Shown here: piece after piece, positions 24,242-33,827 of the stretch
Position numbering within the stretch: the first letter of the stretch is position 1
Layout: every line of letters starts with the position of its first letter
From: Metarhizobium sp964253915
GTDB taxonomy: Bacteria; Pseudomonadota; Alphaproteobacteria; Rhizobiales; Rhizobiaceae
Length of the DNA: 64,000 nucleotides
Reading direction: 5' to 3'
NCBI RefSeq assembly: GCF_964253915.1
Contig: NZ_CAXUSG020000002.1
Location: forward strand, 558,001-622,000
Program-made: the position numbers and the translations under genes
The notes under the pieces: model-generated
What the model was told of the DNA's origin: nothing
What the model saw: the letters and a program-made list of their open reading frames with translations, nothing else
The model's database searches: none

Positions 24242-26887
24242 ATGAGTAAAATGTCGACAGATGCGTCAGCGTCCTTTCTCGCGCCGCCGGCCAGCCATCG
24301 CATGGCCGCTTACTGGTTCTGGTCGAGCCTGCCGAGCGATGCGGAAATCGAAAGCCAGTTGCGCGATTTCGCCGACAAGGGTTTTGGCACGATCCTCATC
24401 CAGGCGCGGCTCTCGCTGCCGCGACCTGTTTATCTCTCGGACGCCTTTCTGGAGCGCTATCACCGCGCAGTAGAGGAAATGGAACGCCTCGGCCTCGTCG
24501 CCGGGCTTTACGACGATTACAACTGGACGAGCGGACAGGCGGGCGGGCGCACCGTCGAAGGCGCTCCGCATCTTCGCGAACGTCACCTGTTCTGGGCAAC
24601 CGTCGAGACGCCGGAGGGCGAGATCGACGGTATCGAGGCCCCGTTCGCAACCGGCATGGGGAGCGATATCGCCGGCTGGATCTATGACGGCGGCCGGCCA
24701 GTCTTCGATGAGTGGGAATTGGTGGCTGCACTTGTCCATCCTACGTCTCCCAGCGATCCGGCCGATCTTCGCGACGTCGCCGGGCAAATACGACTGGCGC
24801 CGAAGGAAGGTAGTTGCGGCTTCGTGTTCGACGGCACACTGGCGCAAAACGAGAGACTGACGGTTTTCCTTGCTGCCCGCTGCAAAACCTCCCGCCTGAT
24901 CAACTACCTCCTGCCCGAAGCGGGAAAGCGCTTTGTCGAGGTCGGTCTCGAACCCTTTGCGCAGGCGCTCGGCCGCCATATGGGCAAGACGCTCGCCTTC
25001 CTGTTCTACGACCAGCCTGCACCGCAATTCTATCGCTGGCGGCAACGCAGCGGAGCGCTCGGCAACAGCCCGCTTTATGCACCGCTATTGAAGACGGCCA
25101 TCGAAGCGGCAGGCGATACCCCCTTCGCCACCGTTCTCTTCGCCCTTGTCCACGATCTCGGCGCGGCGACCGCCAGCCTTCGCCTGCGCTTCTACGGGAC
25201 ATACGGGCGGCTGATGGCGGAAGGTTTTTTCCTGCCGGTTCGTGATTTCTGTCGTCGCCACAGCCTGCGCTTCACCGGCCACGAAATATTGCCGCACATC
25301 GGCAGTTTTGCACTGAATGGCGGCTTCTCCTCCATCGATCCGCGGGTCGCCCCGGCCGTCGACTTCTTCGGCATCGACGCATTGCGTGACGAAACGGCGA
25401 TAGACGTCAACAATTTCGATGCGCAACTGTCGCCCAAGCTCGGCGATTCCGTCGCTCGCGCCCATGGCCGCTCCCGCACCATGGCGGAAATCTATACGAC
25501 GGCGACCCGCACCGAGCGGCGTGGCGCAGGCCAGTGGGAATTGACGCCAGCGATCTTGCGCGCCCAGGCGATCCGCCTTCACATGGCCGGCGTACGCCAG
25601 ATCATCCTGCACGCGCTGAACCAAAGCGATGGCACGGATGACGATACGCGCCTATTCGTCAATCCCCGCTTCGATTTCGCCCCCGGCTTCAATTTTGAAC
25701 CCTGGTGGCGCCATCACGGCGATCTTGCCGCCGAGACTGCCCGGCTGTCTGCCTTTATCGAGGACGCTGTGCCGGAAACGCCGGTCGCCATCTTCTATCC
25801 GCTGGCTACGGCCTATGTGGAAGGCCCGCGCCATGCACACGCGGCTCATTTCGGCGCCTGGTGCGAAGGCCTGTCGGCCTTGTCGATCGGCCATATGATT
25901 CTCGACGAGGACAATCTCTCGACGGCGACCGTGTCCAGCGGCAGGCTGGAAGCGAACGGATTGGTTTTTCACGCGCTGGTTCTGCCGGCGGCAACCCATA
26001 TCCGCGATCCGCAAGCGCTGGCGACCATAACCGCCTTCGCGGCATCCGGTGGAGCGATCTGGATTTCCGGCCCTGCGCCGGCGGCATGCAGTGACGAATT
26101 GCTGGCTGTTTCCTCCCGGTGGGCGCAACCGCCCGAGTGTGAAACGCTCCGCGATCTCGTTGCCGGGCTACAAATGCGGGCGCCGGCGATCGAGGCAGGT
26201 GACGCCATCCTGCGCTTTGTCGGCCACGACCATAATGGAGCCTGGCGCATCGTTCTTTTCAATGAAAGTGCTGCGGAAGCTGATGCGTATATCGCCGTCG
26301 ATGGCGACTATGAAATCTGGGAGACCGCGACCGGCGCCGTCTTGCCGCGTCGCCAGGCCGGACGGCTTACCCTGCAGCTCGCAGCACACGACCTTCTCTG
26401 CCTGAGCGTGGCTTCCAGACCCGGTGACTTTGCCGACGTCGACCTGATTGCGACGGACGACATTCTCGAGGTTCTGCCGCTTGGCGACGGCTGGTCGTTC
26501 CGCACAGAAGCAAGTGGCAGCGCTGTGCCGATTTCAGTCGATATGGGGTGGCAGGCGCAGGGTTTTCCGGCCTTTTCCGGAACGGGCGAATATGAATGTC
26601 GCTTTGTCCTGCCACAGGCGGGCAGTGCTCGGCTCGATCTGCCGGGCGTCAGCGTCGCCGTCGAAGCGGATATCGATGGACGGCCTTGCGGTGCGCGGGC
26701 GCGTCCGCCGTTCCGGCTCGATCTGGGCCTGCTTTCAGCCGGCGAGCATGCCTTGCGGCTGCGGGTCAGCAACACCGCTGCTAATCGATATTATGCGGGA
26801 ACACCCTTTGCCGGTGAACCCTGGCCGGACGAAAGCGGCTTGACGGCACCGCCGCAACTGATCTTGTTACGCTCGCGAAAGACCTGA
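24242..26887 (+). CDS. Glycoside hydrolase-like protein, rhamnosidase (GH106) type
   Basis: An 881-residue protein without a signal peptide. The N-terminal barrel begins with AYWFWSSLPSDAEIESQLRDFADKGFGTILIQARL and contains YDDYNWTSGQAGG near residue 90, a layout seen in alpha-L-rhamnosidase-like GH106 relatives. The C-terminal 150 residues form a beta-sandwich ending with LRLRVSNTAANRYYAGTPF, like the GH2/GH106 jelly-roll. GGGAGG lies just before the ATG at 24242; an ATG three codons later is also possible. It is followed after eight bases by a second glycosidase-like gene. The lack of an export signal suggests hydrolysis of an imported oligosaccharide. The family assignment is moderate. Confidence 0.7.
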   Translation: MSKMSTDASASFLAPPASHRMAAYWFWSSLPSDAEIESQLRDFADKGFGTILIQARLSLPRPVYLSDAFLERYHRAVEEMERLGLVAGLYDDYNWTSGQAGGRTVEGAPHLRERHLFWATVETPEGEIDGIEAPFATGMGSDIAGWIYDGGRPVFDEWELVAALVHPTSPSDPADLRDVAGQIRLAPKEGSCGFVFDGTLAQNERLTVFLAARCKTSRLINYLLPEAGKRFVEVGLEPFAQALGRHMGKTLAFLFYDQPAPQFYRWRQRSGALGNSPLYAPLLKTAIEAAGDTPFATVLFALVHDLGAATASLRLRFYGTYGRLMAEGFFLPVRDFCRRHSLRFTGHEILPHIGSFALNGGFSSIDPRVAPAVDFFGIDALRDETAIDVNNFDAQLSPKLGDSVARAHGRSRTMAEIYTTATRTERRGAGQWELTPAILRAQAIRLHMAGVRQIILHALNQSDGTDDDTRLFVNPRFDFAPGFNFEPWWRHHGDLAAETARLSAFIEDAVPETPVAIFYPLATAYVEGPRHAHAAHFGAWCEGLSALSIGHMILDEDNLSTATVSSGRLEANGLVFHALVLPAATHIRDPQALATITAFAASGGAIWISGPAPAACSDELLAVSSRWAQPPECETLRDLVAGLQMRAPAIEAGDAILRFVGHDHNGAWRIVLFNESAAEADAYIAVDGDYEIWETATGAVLPRRQAGRLTLQLAAHDLLCLSVASRPGDFADVDLIATDDILEVLPLGDGWSFRTEASGSAVPISVDMGWQAQGFPAFSGTGEYECRFVLPQAGSARLDLPGVSVAVEADIDGRPCGARARPPFRLDLGLLSAGEHALRLRVSNTAANRYYAGTPFAGEPWPDESGLTAPPQLILLRSRKT

Positions 26888-26895
26888 GGAAAACC

Positions 26896-29142
26896 ATGCG
26901 TGGACATTCAACCATCCCCCTGTCGAGCGCCTGGAACAGTTGGTCCACGCGACCGGCAGAACTCGTCTACCGGCCCCTGGGTTTCAAGGTAACGCCCGTC
27001 CTCTATTCCAGCCGCCTGCGCCGCGCGGGCCTGATCGAGCCGCGCAAGGACACGGTGCGTTTCGGCCGACATTCCATCGGCAACCGTTTGATCGAGCTGG
27101 AAGCCGAGCTTGCCGGCACGAAGATTTCGTTCAGCGCCGGCGCGGTCGATCCTTTCGTCATGCGCGGCAGCTGGTCGGCCTCGGCGTTCGGCGAATGGGG
27201 CACGCGTTTCTGGCTGACACTTGCCGTCTCGGCCGAAAGCGGCGAAATCGTTCGTTACGACCATGAGGCCGGCGTGGCGTTGATCGAGATCGACCGGCGG
27301 TTCCTGGCGGTGGCAAGCGCGGACGCGCCGATCCAGGTGACCGCCCATGAGACAATCGAGGCGCTCTGCACCGATTTCGAGACGAACGGTTATTTTTACA
27401 CGGCAACGCGCGGAGAGGCGGCGCCGGTGCTGGCCCTGCGCTTCAACATGGAAATGATGCGCTCCGGCGCGTATGGCCTGGCTGTCGCCGATAGCGCGGC
27501 ACTGGCAATCGAAAAGGCAAAAGGCGCCCTTGCCCAGCAGCCCGACGCGGTCGACCCGCTGCATCGCGGCCGTTTCGACGGCGCACTGGACGCGGTGCGC
27601 GATATCGTCGGTTGGAACACGATCTGGGATCCGGTCAACGCCCGCGCCTATACGGCGGTCACCCGCATCTGGAACCTCGGCGATTTCGCCGTCTGGTACA
27701 ACGACCAGACATTTGCAGCACTTTTGTCCTCCGTCTTCGATATCGATCTCGCCCGCCAGAACATGGCGGTGGCACTGGCCGGCGCGACGCCACAGGGCAA
27801 TGTCGCCTGTATCGTCACCTCCAACGATGCCTGGGTGGATCGCAGCCAGCCGCCGACCGGCGCGCTGGTTTCATGGCTCTGCTATCTGCGCTCCGGCGAA
27901 CGATCAGTGCTGGAGGCAAGCTACGAGGCTCTTGCCCGCAACCAGCGCTGGTGGCGCGAAAACCGTGACCCCGATGGGGTGGGCCTGATTTCCTGCGGCA
28001 CCGGCGATGTCGGCGGCGGCCTCTACAAGGGCACCGTCTTCGGGGCGCGCAACGAGACCGGCATGGACAATTCCGCCACCCATGACGAAGCGATCTACGA
28101 TCCGAAGACACGCACGCTTTCGACCTTCGACCTCGGCCTGAACTGCGCGCTGGCGACCGATGCGGAAATGCTCGGCAAGATCGCCGCCGTGCTCGGAAAA
28201 GCCGCGGATGCGGCAGAATTCTCGGCGCTGGCCGCCCGTAGCCGCGCGCTGATCCGCACCGAACTCTGGGACGAAGAACGCGGCATCTTTGCCAACCGCC
28301 AGCGGAGCGGCGGTTTCGTCCGCTCGCTGTCACCGACCTCGTTTTACCCGCTGGTGTGCGGCGCGGCGAGCCCGGAACAGGCAGAGCGGCTGCTCGCCCA
28401 TCTCGCCGACCCCGCAACCTTCGGCGGCACATTCCCGCTGCCGAATGCCACCCGCGACGATCCGGCCTTCGCAGAAAATGTCTATTGGCGCGGACGCATC
28501 TGGCCGAACGTCAATTACATGGTGTGGCTCGGCCTGCGGCGATACGGCTTGATGGCCGAAGCAACGGAACTGGCGCAGCGCAGCTATGATCTCTTCACGA
28601 AATCCTGGCGCACCGATCGCATCGCGGCGGAAAACTACAATGCCACGACCGGCGAGGCGATGGACCAGGGCGATACCGACCCATTCTACATCTGGGCCGG
28701 ACTTCTGCCACTGATGGCTGCGGAGGAAACAGTCGGCTTCGACCCTTGGCGCGGCTGGACGCTGACCAATGACGGGCAAGACCTATCCGCCGGCCCCTTC
28801 CTGTCCCCATGCGGACCGGCGCAGGTGGAGGTTGTCGGAGGCATCCTGCAGCTCCTCGCAGGCGAACGTCCATTGCTATCCACGGATCTGCGCGGATCTC
28901 TCAGCACCCTAACCTTCGAGTCCGGCCACTTCGGTTGCGTTCTGGATCAGGGCGCGGCAGACGGCGCCATGCTGACGCTGCATCACATCGCTTTCGGCGA
29001 CGTCATCATGGCCCGCCTGGACGACCGCCCCCTGCCTGCCTTGCCGGCGGAAGGCGGGGTGTCTTTCGATCTGACGGGGGCGGAAAAAGGAGCGAGACTG
29101 GCGATCTGGCACCGGCCTGCACTCTCTAAAACACCCGCTTGA
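26896..29142 (+). CDS. GH63/MGH1-like (alpha/alpha)6-barrel glycosidase
   Basis: A 748-residue cytoplasmic protein with an N-terminal beta-rich region (about 1-200) and a C-terminal (alpha/alpha)6 barrel. The barrel includes WNTIWDPVNARAYTAVTRIWN, NETGMDNSATHDEAIYDP and the conserved NVYWRGRIWPNVNYMVWLGL, as in GH63 glucosidases and mannosylglycerate hydrolase-like enzymes. A final NYNATTGEAMDQGDTDPFYIWAGLLPLMA segment matches the same family. It is eight bases downstream of the GH106-like gene, so both probably act on one glycan. The substrate is not evident. Confidence 0.8.
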   Translation: MRGHSTIPLSSAWNSWSTRPAELVYRPLGFKVTPVLYSSRLRRAGLIEPRKDTVRFGRHSIGNRLIELEAELAGTKISFSAGAVDPFVMRGSWSASAFGEWGTRFWLTLAVSAESGEIVRYDHEAGVALIEIDRRFLAVASADAPIQVTAHETIEALCTDFETNGYFYTATRGEAAPVLALRFNMEMMRSGAYGLAVADSAALAIEKAKGALAQQPDAVDPLHRGRFDGALDAVRDIVGWNTIWDPVNARAYTAVTRIWNLGDFAVWYNDQTFAALLSSVFDIDLARQNMAVALAGATPQGNVACIVTSNDAWVDRSQPPTGALVSWLCYLRSGERSVLEASYEALARNQRWWRENRDPDGVGLISCGTGDVGGGLYKGTVFGARNETGMDNSATHDEAIYDPKTRTLSTFDLGLNCALATDAEMLGKIAAVLGKAADAAEFSALAARSRALIRTELWDEERGIFANRQRSGGFVRSLSPTSFYPLVCGAASPEQAERLLAHLADPATFGGTFPLPNATRDDPAFAENVYWRGRIWPNVNYMVWLGLRRYGLMAEATELAQRSYDLFTKSWRTDRIAAENYNATTGEAMDQGDTDPFYIWAGLLPLMAAEETVGFDPWRGWTLTNDGQDLSAGPFLSPCGPAQVEVVGGILQLLAGERPLLSTDLRGSLSTLTFESGHFGCVLDQGAADGAMLTLHHIAFGDVIMARLDDRPLPALPAEGGVSFDLTGAEKGARLAIWHRPALSKTPA

Positions 29143-29169
29143 CAAAGAAAGGACTGCCACCCATAATCG

Positions 29170-29181
29170 TTTGTATACAAA
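29170..29181. promoter_or_regulatory. Perfect palindrome TTTGTATACAAA upstream of ABC importer
   Basis: This exact 12-base palindrome lies in the 186-base gap before the spermidine/putrescine-type importer. It is the best copy of the GTRTAC-centred motif also found at 24145 and 36938. It resembles operators of GntR-family regulators. No GntR gene is present in the window. Confidence 0.55.
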
Positions 29182-29328
29182 TAAAAATGAGTGACCTTCC
29201 CTGACTGATCCGAGCCGTCCCGAGAGGAAAGCGGGGCGTCGCATGTAGCGGGGAAGAGATGGTGGAACGACCGTTTTCGAAACATCCGCCTGGAGCGGCG
29301 CAAAACGGTGTCTAAGAGGGAATTCGCT

Positions 29329-30405
29329 ATGAAAATCACACGTCGTCAAACACTTGGACTCCTTGGCGCCGGCGCCTTCGCGGCCACGGCTCCGCTGCCC
29401 TTCACGATGCGCCCGGCCCGTGCGGCCACCAAGATCACCGTGCTCAACTGGCAGGGTTACGGCACCGACGAGAAATGGGCGCTCGAAGCCTTCCAGAAAT
29501 CGACCGGCATCGAGGTCGTACACGACTATTTCAGCTCCGAGCCGGAAATGCTGACCAAGCTGCGCACCAATCCGGGCGCCTATGACGTGGTGCTGATCAA
29601 CAGCGCCCGCACCCAGCAGGCCGCCAGCGAAGGGCTGATCGAGCCGATCGACTTTTCCAAGGTGGCGAACTCTGCCGGCCTTTCGCCGGAATTGCGTGAT
29701 CACCCGAACATCAAGTTCGAGGACAAGACCTTCGGCGCGGCCTGGGTCTGGGGCATCACCTCGCTGGCGATTACCGAAGGTTCTGCCAAGCCGGACAGCT
29801 ACGCTGCGCTCGCCGATCCGGCGCACAAGAACAAGGTGGCCTTGTTCGACGATGCCGTGACCTCGGTCGCCATCGGCGCGCTTCTGACCGGCCAGGACAT
29901 GAACAATCCGTCCGATCTCGAAGCCGTCAAGGAAAAGCTGAAAGGCTTCAAGGATAACGTCAAGCTGCTCTGGTCGAGCGAAGACCAGTGGAACAAGTCT
30001 TTCGCCGCCAAGGAGTTCGACCTGTCCGTCTACTGGTCGGGTGCGGCCGTGCGCTCGAAGCGCAACAGCAACCTGCCGGTGGAATTCGTCGTTCCCAAGG
30101 AAGGCGGCATCGGCTGGCTCGACAATCTGTGCATTCCGGTCGGCGCTCCGAATGCCGATGCCGGCCTGGCCTTCATCAACTACATGATCGATCCGGGCTT
30201 CTACGTGGAGTGGGCAACCAAGATCGGCGCGCCGGCCTCGGCCAACGCCGCCGCCATGGAAAAACTGCCGGCCGGCGATCTCAACCGCAAGATCCACGAC
30301 CCGAGCTACCTGAAGACCATGACGATCCAGTCGGCCCTGCCGGACGATCGCCGCGAGGCCTTCAACAACCTCTGGCAGGAAGTCAAAGCCTTCTATGCCG
30401 GCTGA
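29329..30405 (+). CDS. Spermidine/putrescine-type ABC substrate-binding protein
   Basis: A 358-residue periplasmic binding protein of the PotD/SBP_bac_8 class. The N-terminus has a twin-arginine motif (TRRQTLGLLGAGAF) and a signal ending in a PARA cleavage site at about residue 37. The mature region begins KITVLNWQGYGTDEKWALEAF. The Asp/Glu positions that bind polyamines are not obviously all kept, so the ligand could be another cationic or small organic compound. The start at 29329 was chosen over an upstream GTG because the leader begins here. It overlaps the next gene by 11 bases. Confidence 0.88.
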   Translation: MKITRRQTLGLLGAGAFAATAPLPFTMRPARAATKITVLNWQGYGTDEKWALEAFQKSTGIEVVHDYFSSEPEMLTKLRTNPGAYDVVLINSARTQQAASEGLIEPIDFSKVANSAGLSPELRDHPNIKFEDKTFGAAWVWGITSLAITEGSAKPDSYAALADPAHKNKVALFDDAVTSVAIGALLTGQDMNNPSDLEAVKEKLKGFKDNVKLLWSSEDQWNKSFAAKEFDLSVYWSGAAVRSKRNSNLPVEFVVPKEGGIGWLDNLCIPVGAPNADAGLAFINYMIDPGFYVEWATKIGAPASANAAAMEKLPAGDLNRKIHDPSYLKTMTIQSALPDDRREAFNNLWQEVKAFYAG

Positions 30406-31312
30406 CGCGATCACTCGTCCCGCAGCTTCGCCGTCCGGCGCGGCTGCGGGACACCGCCTGCCGTCCTGGTTCGCGACGGCGGCCCTGCTCATGCCGACCT
30501 ATGGTTGGCTGCTGATTGCGGTGTTCCTGCCGCTTTGCACCATGCTCGTCTTCAGCTTCATGAACGCGACGCCCATGGGTCGGGCGCCCATCGTCTTCAC
30601 GCTGAAGCACTACAAGGCTTTCATCACCCAGCCCTATCTCATCGGCATCGCCTGGGATTCGCTGGTCATCGGTTTCTGGACGACCTTCCTGTGCGCCGTC
30701 CTGGGTTTCTTTGCCGCACTCGCGCTGGCGCGGGCGACGATAGGACGAGCGCGCGAGACGCTGCTGATCCTTATCCTGCTGCCCTTCTGGACTAACGGCC
30801 TGGCGCGCGTGTTTTCCTGGACCATGGTGCTGCGCGAAGGCGGTTTTCTGGATACGCTCTGGCACGCTTTGCTGCCGGAGGCCGGCTCCATCGGCTTTCT
30901 CTACTCGCGGCCGGCCATCGTCCTCGGCCTGGTGCATGGCTACCTGCCCTATATGATCCTCACCTGCTACATCGCGCTGGTCACCATCGACGATTCGATC
31001 ATCGAGGCGGCGCAAAGCCTTGGCGCCCGCTGGTGGACGATTTTGACGCGCGTGCTCGTGCCGCTCGCCCTGCCGGGGTTGACGACTGGCGCGATCCTGA
31101 CCTTCGTGCCGGTGATCGGCTCGTTCATGGAGCCGCGCATCCTCGGCGGCCGCGTCGGCGTCACCATGGGCACCGTCATCGAGGACCAGTTCACCCAGGC
31201 CTTCAACTGGCCGCTGGGTGCTGCCCTCTCCTTCACGATGCTGGCGGTGATCCTGGCGATCTTCGCGACGTTCTCCGGCGTCCTGCGCCGCAATGCGGGA
31301 GGCGTCGCATGA
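30395..31312 (+). CDS. ABC importer permease (PotB-like)
   Basis: A 305-residue inner-membrane permease with six hydrophobic helices of the MetI-like type. The coupling loop EAAQSLGARWWTILTRVLVPLALPG (about residues 204-228) matches the EAA motif that contacts the ATPase. The N-terminal 30 residues are cytoplasmic and Ala/Pro-rich. It overlaps the binding-protein gene by 11 bases and the next permease gene by four, so the operon is translated as a coupled unit. Confidence 0.9.
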   Translation: MPADAITRPAASPSGAAAGHRLPSWFATAALLMPTYGWLLIAVFLPLCTMLVFSFMNATPMGRAPIVFTLKHYKAFITQPYLIGIAWDSLVIGFWTTFLCAVLGFFAALALARATIGRARETLLILILLPFWTNGLARVFSWTMVLREGGFLDTLWHALLPEAGSIGFLYSRPAIVLGLVHGYLPYMILTCYIALVTIDDSIIEAAQSLGARWWTILTRVLVPLALPGLTTGAILTFVPVIGSFMEPRILGGRVGVTMGTVIEDQFTQAFNWPLGAALSFTMLAVILAIFATFSGVLRRNAGGVA

Positions 31313-32088
31313 AGTCGCTTGCTCGTTTTTATCTGCTGGCCATCCTTGTCTTTCTCTACCTGCCCATCGTGGTGATGATGGCGATGGGGTTCAACGATTC
31401 CGCGCTCTACGAATTGCCGTTTCGATTTACGACACGCTGGTATGTCGCCCTTTCCGACAATGACCAGCTGATTTCCGCCGGCATCAATTCGATCGTCATC
31501 GCGCTGATCACGGCGGTTCTCGCGACACTCGCCGGCACCATGGCGGCCGTGGCGCTCGACCGGCGCGCGGTGCGCGGCCGCACGTTGCTGCAACTTCTGC
31601 TCCTGCCGCCGATTGCCATTCCGTGGCTGATCACCGGCACGGCCATGCTGGTGTTCTTCTTCTGGACCGGCATCGGCCGTGGCATGCATGCGCTGCTGAT
31701 CGGCCATGTGGCGCTGGCGATCCCTTATGTCGTCCTGGTGGTCGGCACAGGCCTCAAGACCATCCGCTCCGATCTCGAGGAAGCCGCAGTCAGCCTTGGT
31801 TCGACGCCGCTGCATGCCTTCTTCGCCGTGACGCTGCCGCTTCTGACGCCCAGCATTCTCGGCGCGGCCTTGTTCGCCTTTGCAGTGTCGCTCGATCAGT
31901 TCGTGATTTCCTATTTCCTGTCGACGCCCGGCTTCGCCACGCTGCCGGTGCAAATCTATTCGGCAATCCGCAAGGGCTTTACGCCGGAGATCAATGCCAT
32001 CTCCACCATCCTGCTTGTCGGCTCGATGAGCGTCATCGTCGTCTTTGCGATCTTTGCCCGCCCGGGAGGCGCCCGTGACAAACGTTGA
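31309..32088 (+). CDS. ABC importer permease (PotC-like)
   Basis: A 259-residue MetI-type permease with six helices and the EAA loop EEAAVSLGSTPLHAFFAVTLPLLTPS (about residues 158-183). The start ATG at 31309 overlaps the TGA of the preceding permease by four bases. The same frame is open much further upstream, but that part lies inside the preceding gene. It ends 14 bases into the ATPase gene. Confidence 0.9.
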   Translation: MKSLARFYLLAILVFLYLPIVVMMAMGFNDSALYELPFRFTTRWYVALSDNDQLISAGINSIVIALITAVLATLAGTMAAVALDRRAVRGRTLLQLLLLPPIAIPWLITGTAMLVFFFWTGIGRGMHALLIGHVALAIPYVVLVVGTGLKTIRSDLEEAAVSLGSTPLHAFFAVTLPLLTPSILGAALFAFAVSLDQFVISYFLSTPGFATLPVQIYSAIRKGFTPEINAISTILLVGSMSVIVVFAIFARPGGARDKR

Positions 32089-33139
32089 TATCACTTCCGT
32101 CGCCAAGACCTACGGCCAGGTGCCGGTTCTGGCCGACATCACCACGCATTTTGCCGAAGGTTCGTTCACCAGCCTGCTCGGCCCTTCCGGCTCCGGCAAG
32201 ACGACCCTTCTGCGCATCGTCGCCGGCTTCATCACGCCGGATAGCGGCAAGGTGGCGATCGGCGGCGCCGACGTCACCGCGACGCCCGTCTATGCCCGCA
32301 ACATCGGCATGGTCTTTCAGTCCTATGCGCTGTTCCCACACATGACGGTGGCGCAGAATGTCGCCTTCGGCCTTGCGCGGCGCGGCATTCGCGGCGCGGA
32401 AGCGAAGAAGCTGGTCGACAGGGCGCTGGACATGGTGCGGCTTCCCGGTTTTGGCGACCGCCGTCCGAAACAGCTGTCCGGCGGTCAGCAACAGCGCGTG
32501 GCGCTGGCGCGCGCCGTCGTCATCCAGCCGAGCGTGCTGCTGCTCGACGAACCACTGTCGGCGCTCGACCGGCGCTTGCGCCAGGAAATGCAGGTGGAGC
32601 TGAAGCGCATCCAGCGCGAAACCGGCCTGACGACGATCTTCGTTACCCACGACCAGGAAGAGGCCCTGGCGCTGTCCGACAAGGTCGCCATCCTCGACCG
32701 CGGGCGCATCGTGCAGATCGGCCCGCCGGCGGAGGTCTACGAGCAGCCGAAGACACGCTTTGCTGCCGAATTCCTCGGTGATACCAATTTCTTCAAGGGT
32801 GCCGTTTCGAACGGCGCCCTGCAACTCTCCGACGGCACCAGCCTGCGGACGGCCGCGGCCCTGCCCGGCAGCGCCAAGGCGATGGTCGCCGTCCGACCGG
32901 AAAAAATGCAGATCGTCGGCGATGGAACGGAGGTGGAGGGCGCTTCGAACCGGATTTCGGCACGCATCGACCACGTCATCTATGCAGGCCCGGCCCTGAC
33001 CTATGTCCTGACTGCGAAGGATGGGACGCCGCTGAAGATCTTCGCCCAGAACCGGACGGGCACCATCCATCCCGAAGGCAGCGAAGTCACACTTGCCTGG
33101 CATCCGGCCAACACCATCCTGATGGAGGATGCCGCGTGA
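32075..33139 (+). CDS. ABC importer ATPase (PotA-like)
   Basis: A 354-residue ATPase with Walker A GPSGSGKT (residues 36-43), signature LSGGQQQRVALARA and Walker B VLLLDEPLSALD, followed by a C-terminal TOBE regulatory domain (about 270-350). This is the normal length and layout of PotA/CysA-like subunits. It starts with GTG at 32075, five bases after GGGAGG, and overlaps the permease by 14 bases. The GTG start of the cysteine hydrolase overlaps its stop by four bases. Confidence 0.92.
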   Translation: MTNVDITSVAKTYGQVPVLADITTHFAEGSFTSLLGPSGSGKTTLLRIVAGFITPDSGKVAIGGADVTATPVYARNIGMVFQSYALFPHMTVAQNVAFGLARRGIRGAEAKKLVDRALDMVRLPGFGDRRPKQLSGGQQQRVALARAVVIQPSVLLLDEPLSALDRRLRQEMQVELKRIQRETGLTTIFVTHDQEEALALSDKVAILDRGRIVQIGPPAEVYEQPKTRFAAEFLGDTNFFKGAVSNGALQLSDGTSLRTAAALPGSAKAMVAVRPEKMQIVGDGTEVEGASNRISARIDHVIYAGPALTYVLTAKDGTPLKIFAQNRTGTIHPEGSEVTLAWHPANTILMEDAA

Positions 33140-33732
33140 GCAACGTCACCGGAAAGACGCTGCATATCGTCATCGATATGCAGCGTGTGTTCGCCGAAGA
33201 AACGGTCTGGCACACCCCCTCGATCCAGGACATCCTGCCAAACGTGCTCGAACTCTGCGCGGCGTTTGAGGGCCGGACCCTGTTTGCCAAGTTCATGCTG
33301 CCGGAAACGCCGGCGCATGCGCCGGGCCGCTGGCAGACCTATTACCAACGCTGGTCGATGTTGACGACATCGCAGCTCGATCCGGCCTACCAGGATCTCG
33401 TCGGCCCGCTCGCGGCGCTGTCGCAGCCGGAAACGGAAGTCGAAAAATTCACCTATTCAATCTTCAAGGCGCCGGGCTTTACCGAACGCCTGAAAGCGGA
33501 TGGCGTCGACAAGCTGGTCTTCAGCGGCGTCGAGACCGATGTCTGCGTGCTTGCCAGCGTCTTCGACGCGGTCGATGCAGGCTTCCATGTCGTCGTGGCG
33601 TCCGATGCCGTCAGCAGTTCCGACCTGGTGGCGCATCAGGCGGTGCTCGACCACGTCTTGCCGCGCATGCCGGACCAGATCGACCTCGCCACCACGGCGC
33701 AGATCGTCGCGGAGCAAGCGCCAGCGGCCTGA
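33136..33732 (+). CDS. Isochorismatase-like cysteine hydrolase
   Basis: A 198-residue hydrolase of the isochorismatase superfamily. Asp14 in IVIDMQRVF and the Cys in GVETDVCVLA are two of the expected catalytic triad members. Members hydrolyse amides, nicotinamide or vinyl ethers. The GTG start overlaps the TGA of the transport ATPase, so this enzyme is translationally tied to the importer and probably acts on the imported compound, making an amide or imide substrate plausible. It is the last gene of the plus-strand operon that starts at 29329. Confidence 0.85.
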   Translation: MSNVTGKTLHIVIDMQRVFAEETVWHTPSIQDILPNVLELCAAFEGRTLFAKFMLPETPAHAPGRWQTYYQRWSMLTTSQLDPAYQDLVGPLAALSQPETEVEKFTYSIFKAPGFTERLKADGVDKLVFSGVETDVCVLASVFDAVDAGFHVVVASDAVSSSDLVAHQAVLDHVLPRMPDQIDLATTAQIVAEQAPAA

Positions 33733-33827
33733 CGGCGGGTCTGACGCATGCATCTCGGCATGTCTACGCAAGGCCGGCCGGTTCGCGATGGAACTGGCCG
33801 AGAACGAGCAGCATTGATTGTTCGGCT

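Noticed and set aside
29329..33139. Assigning polyamine as the ligand of the Pot-like importer
   Set aside because: Family similarity alone is not ligand evidence, and the coupled cysteine hydrolase suggests an amide-type compound.
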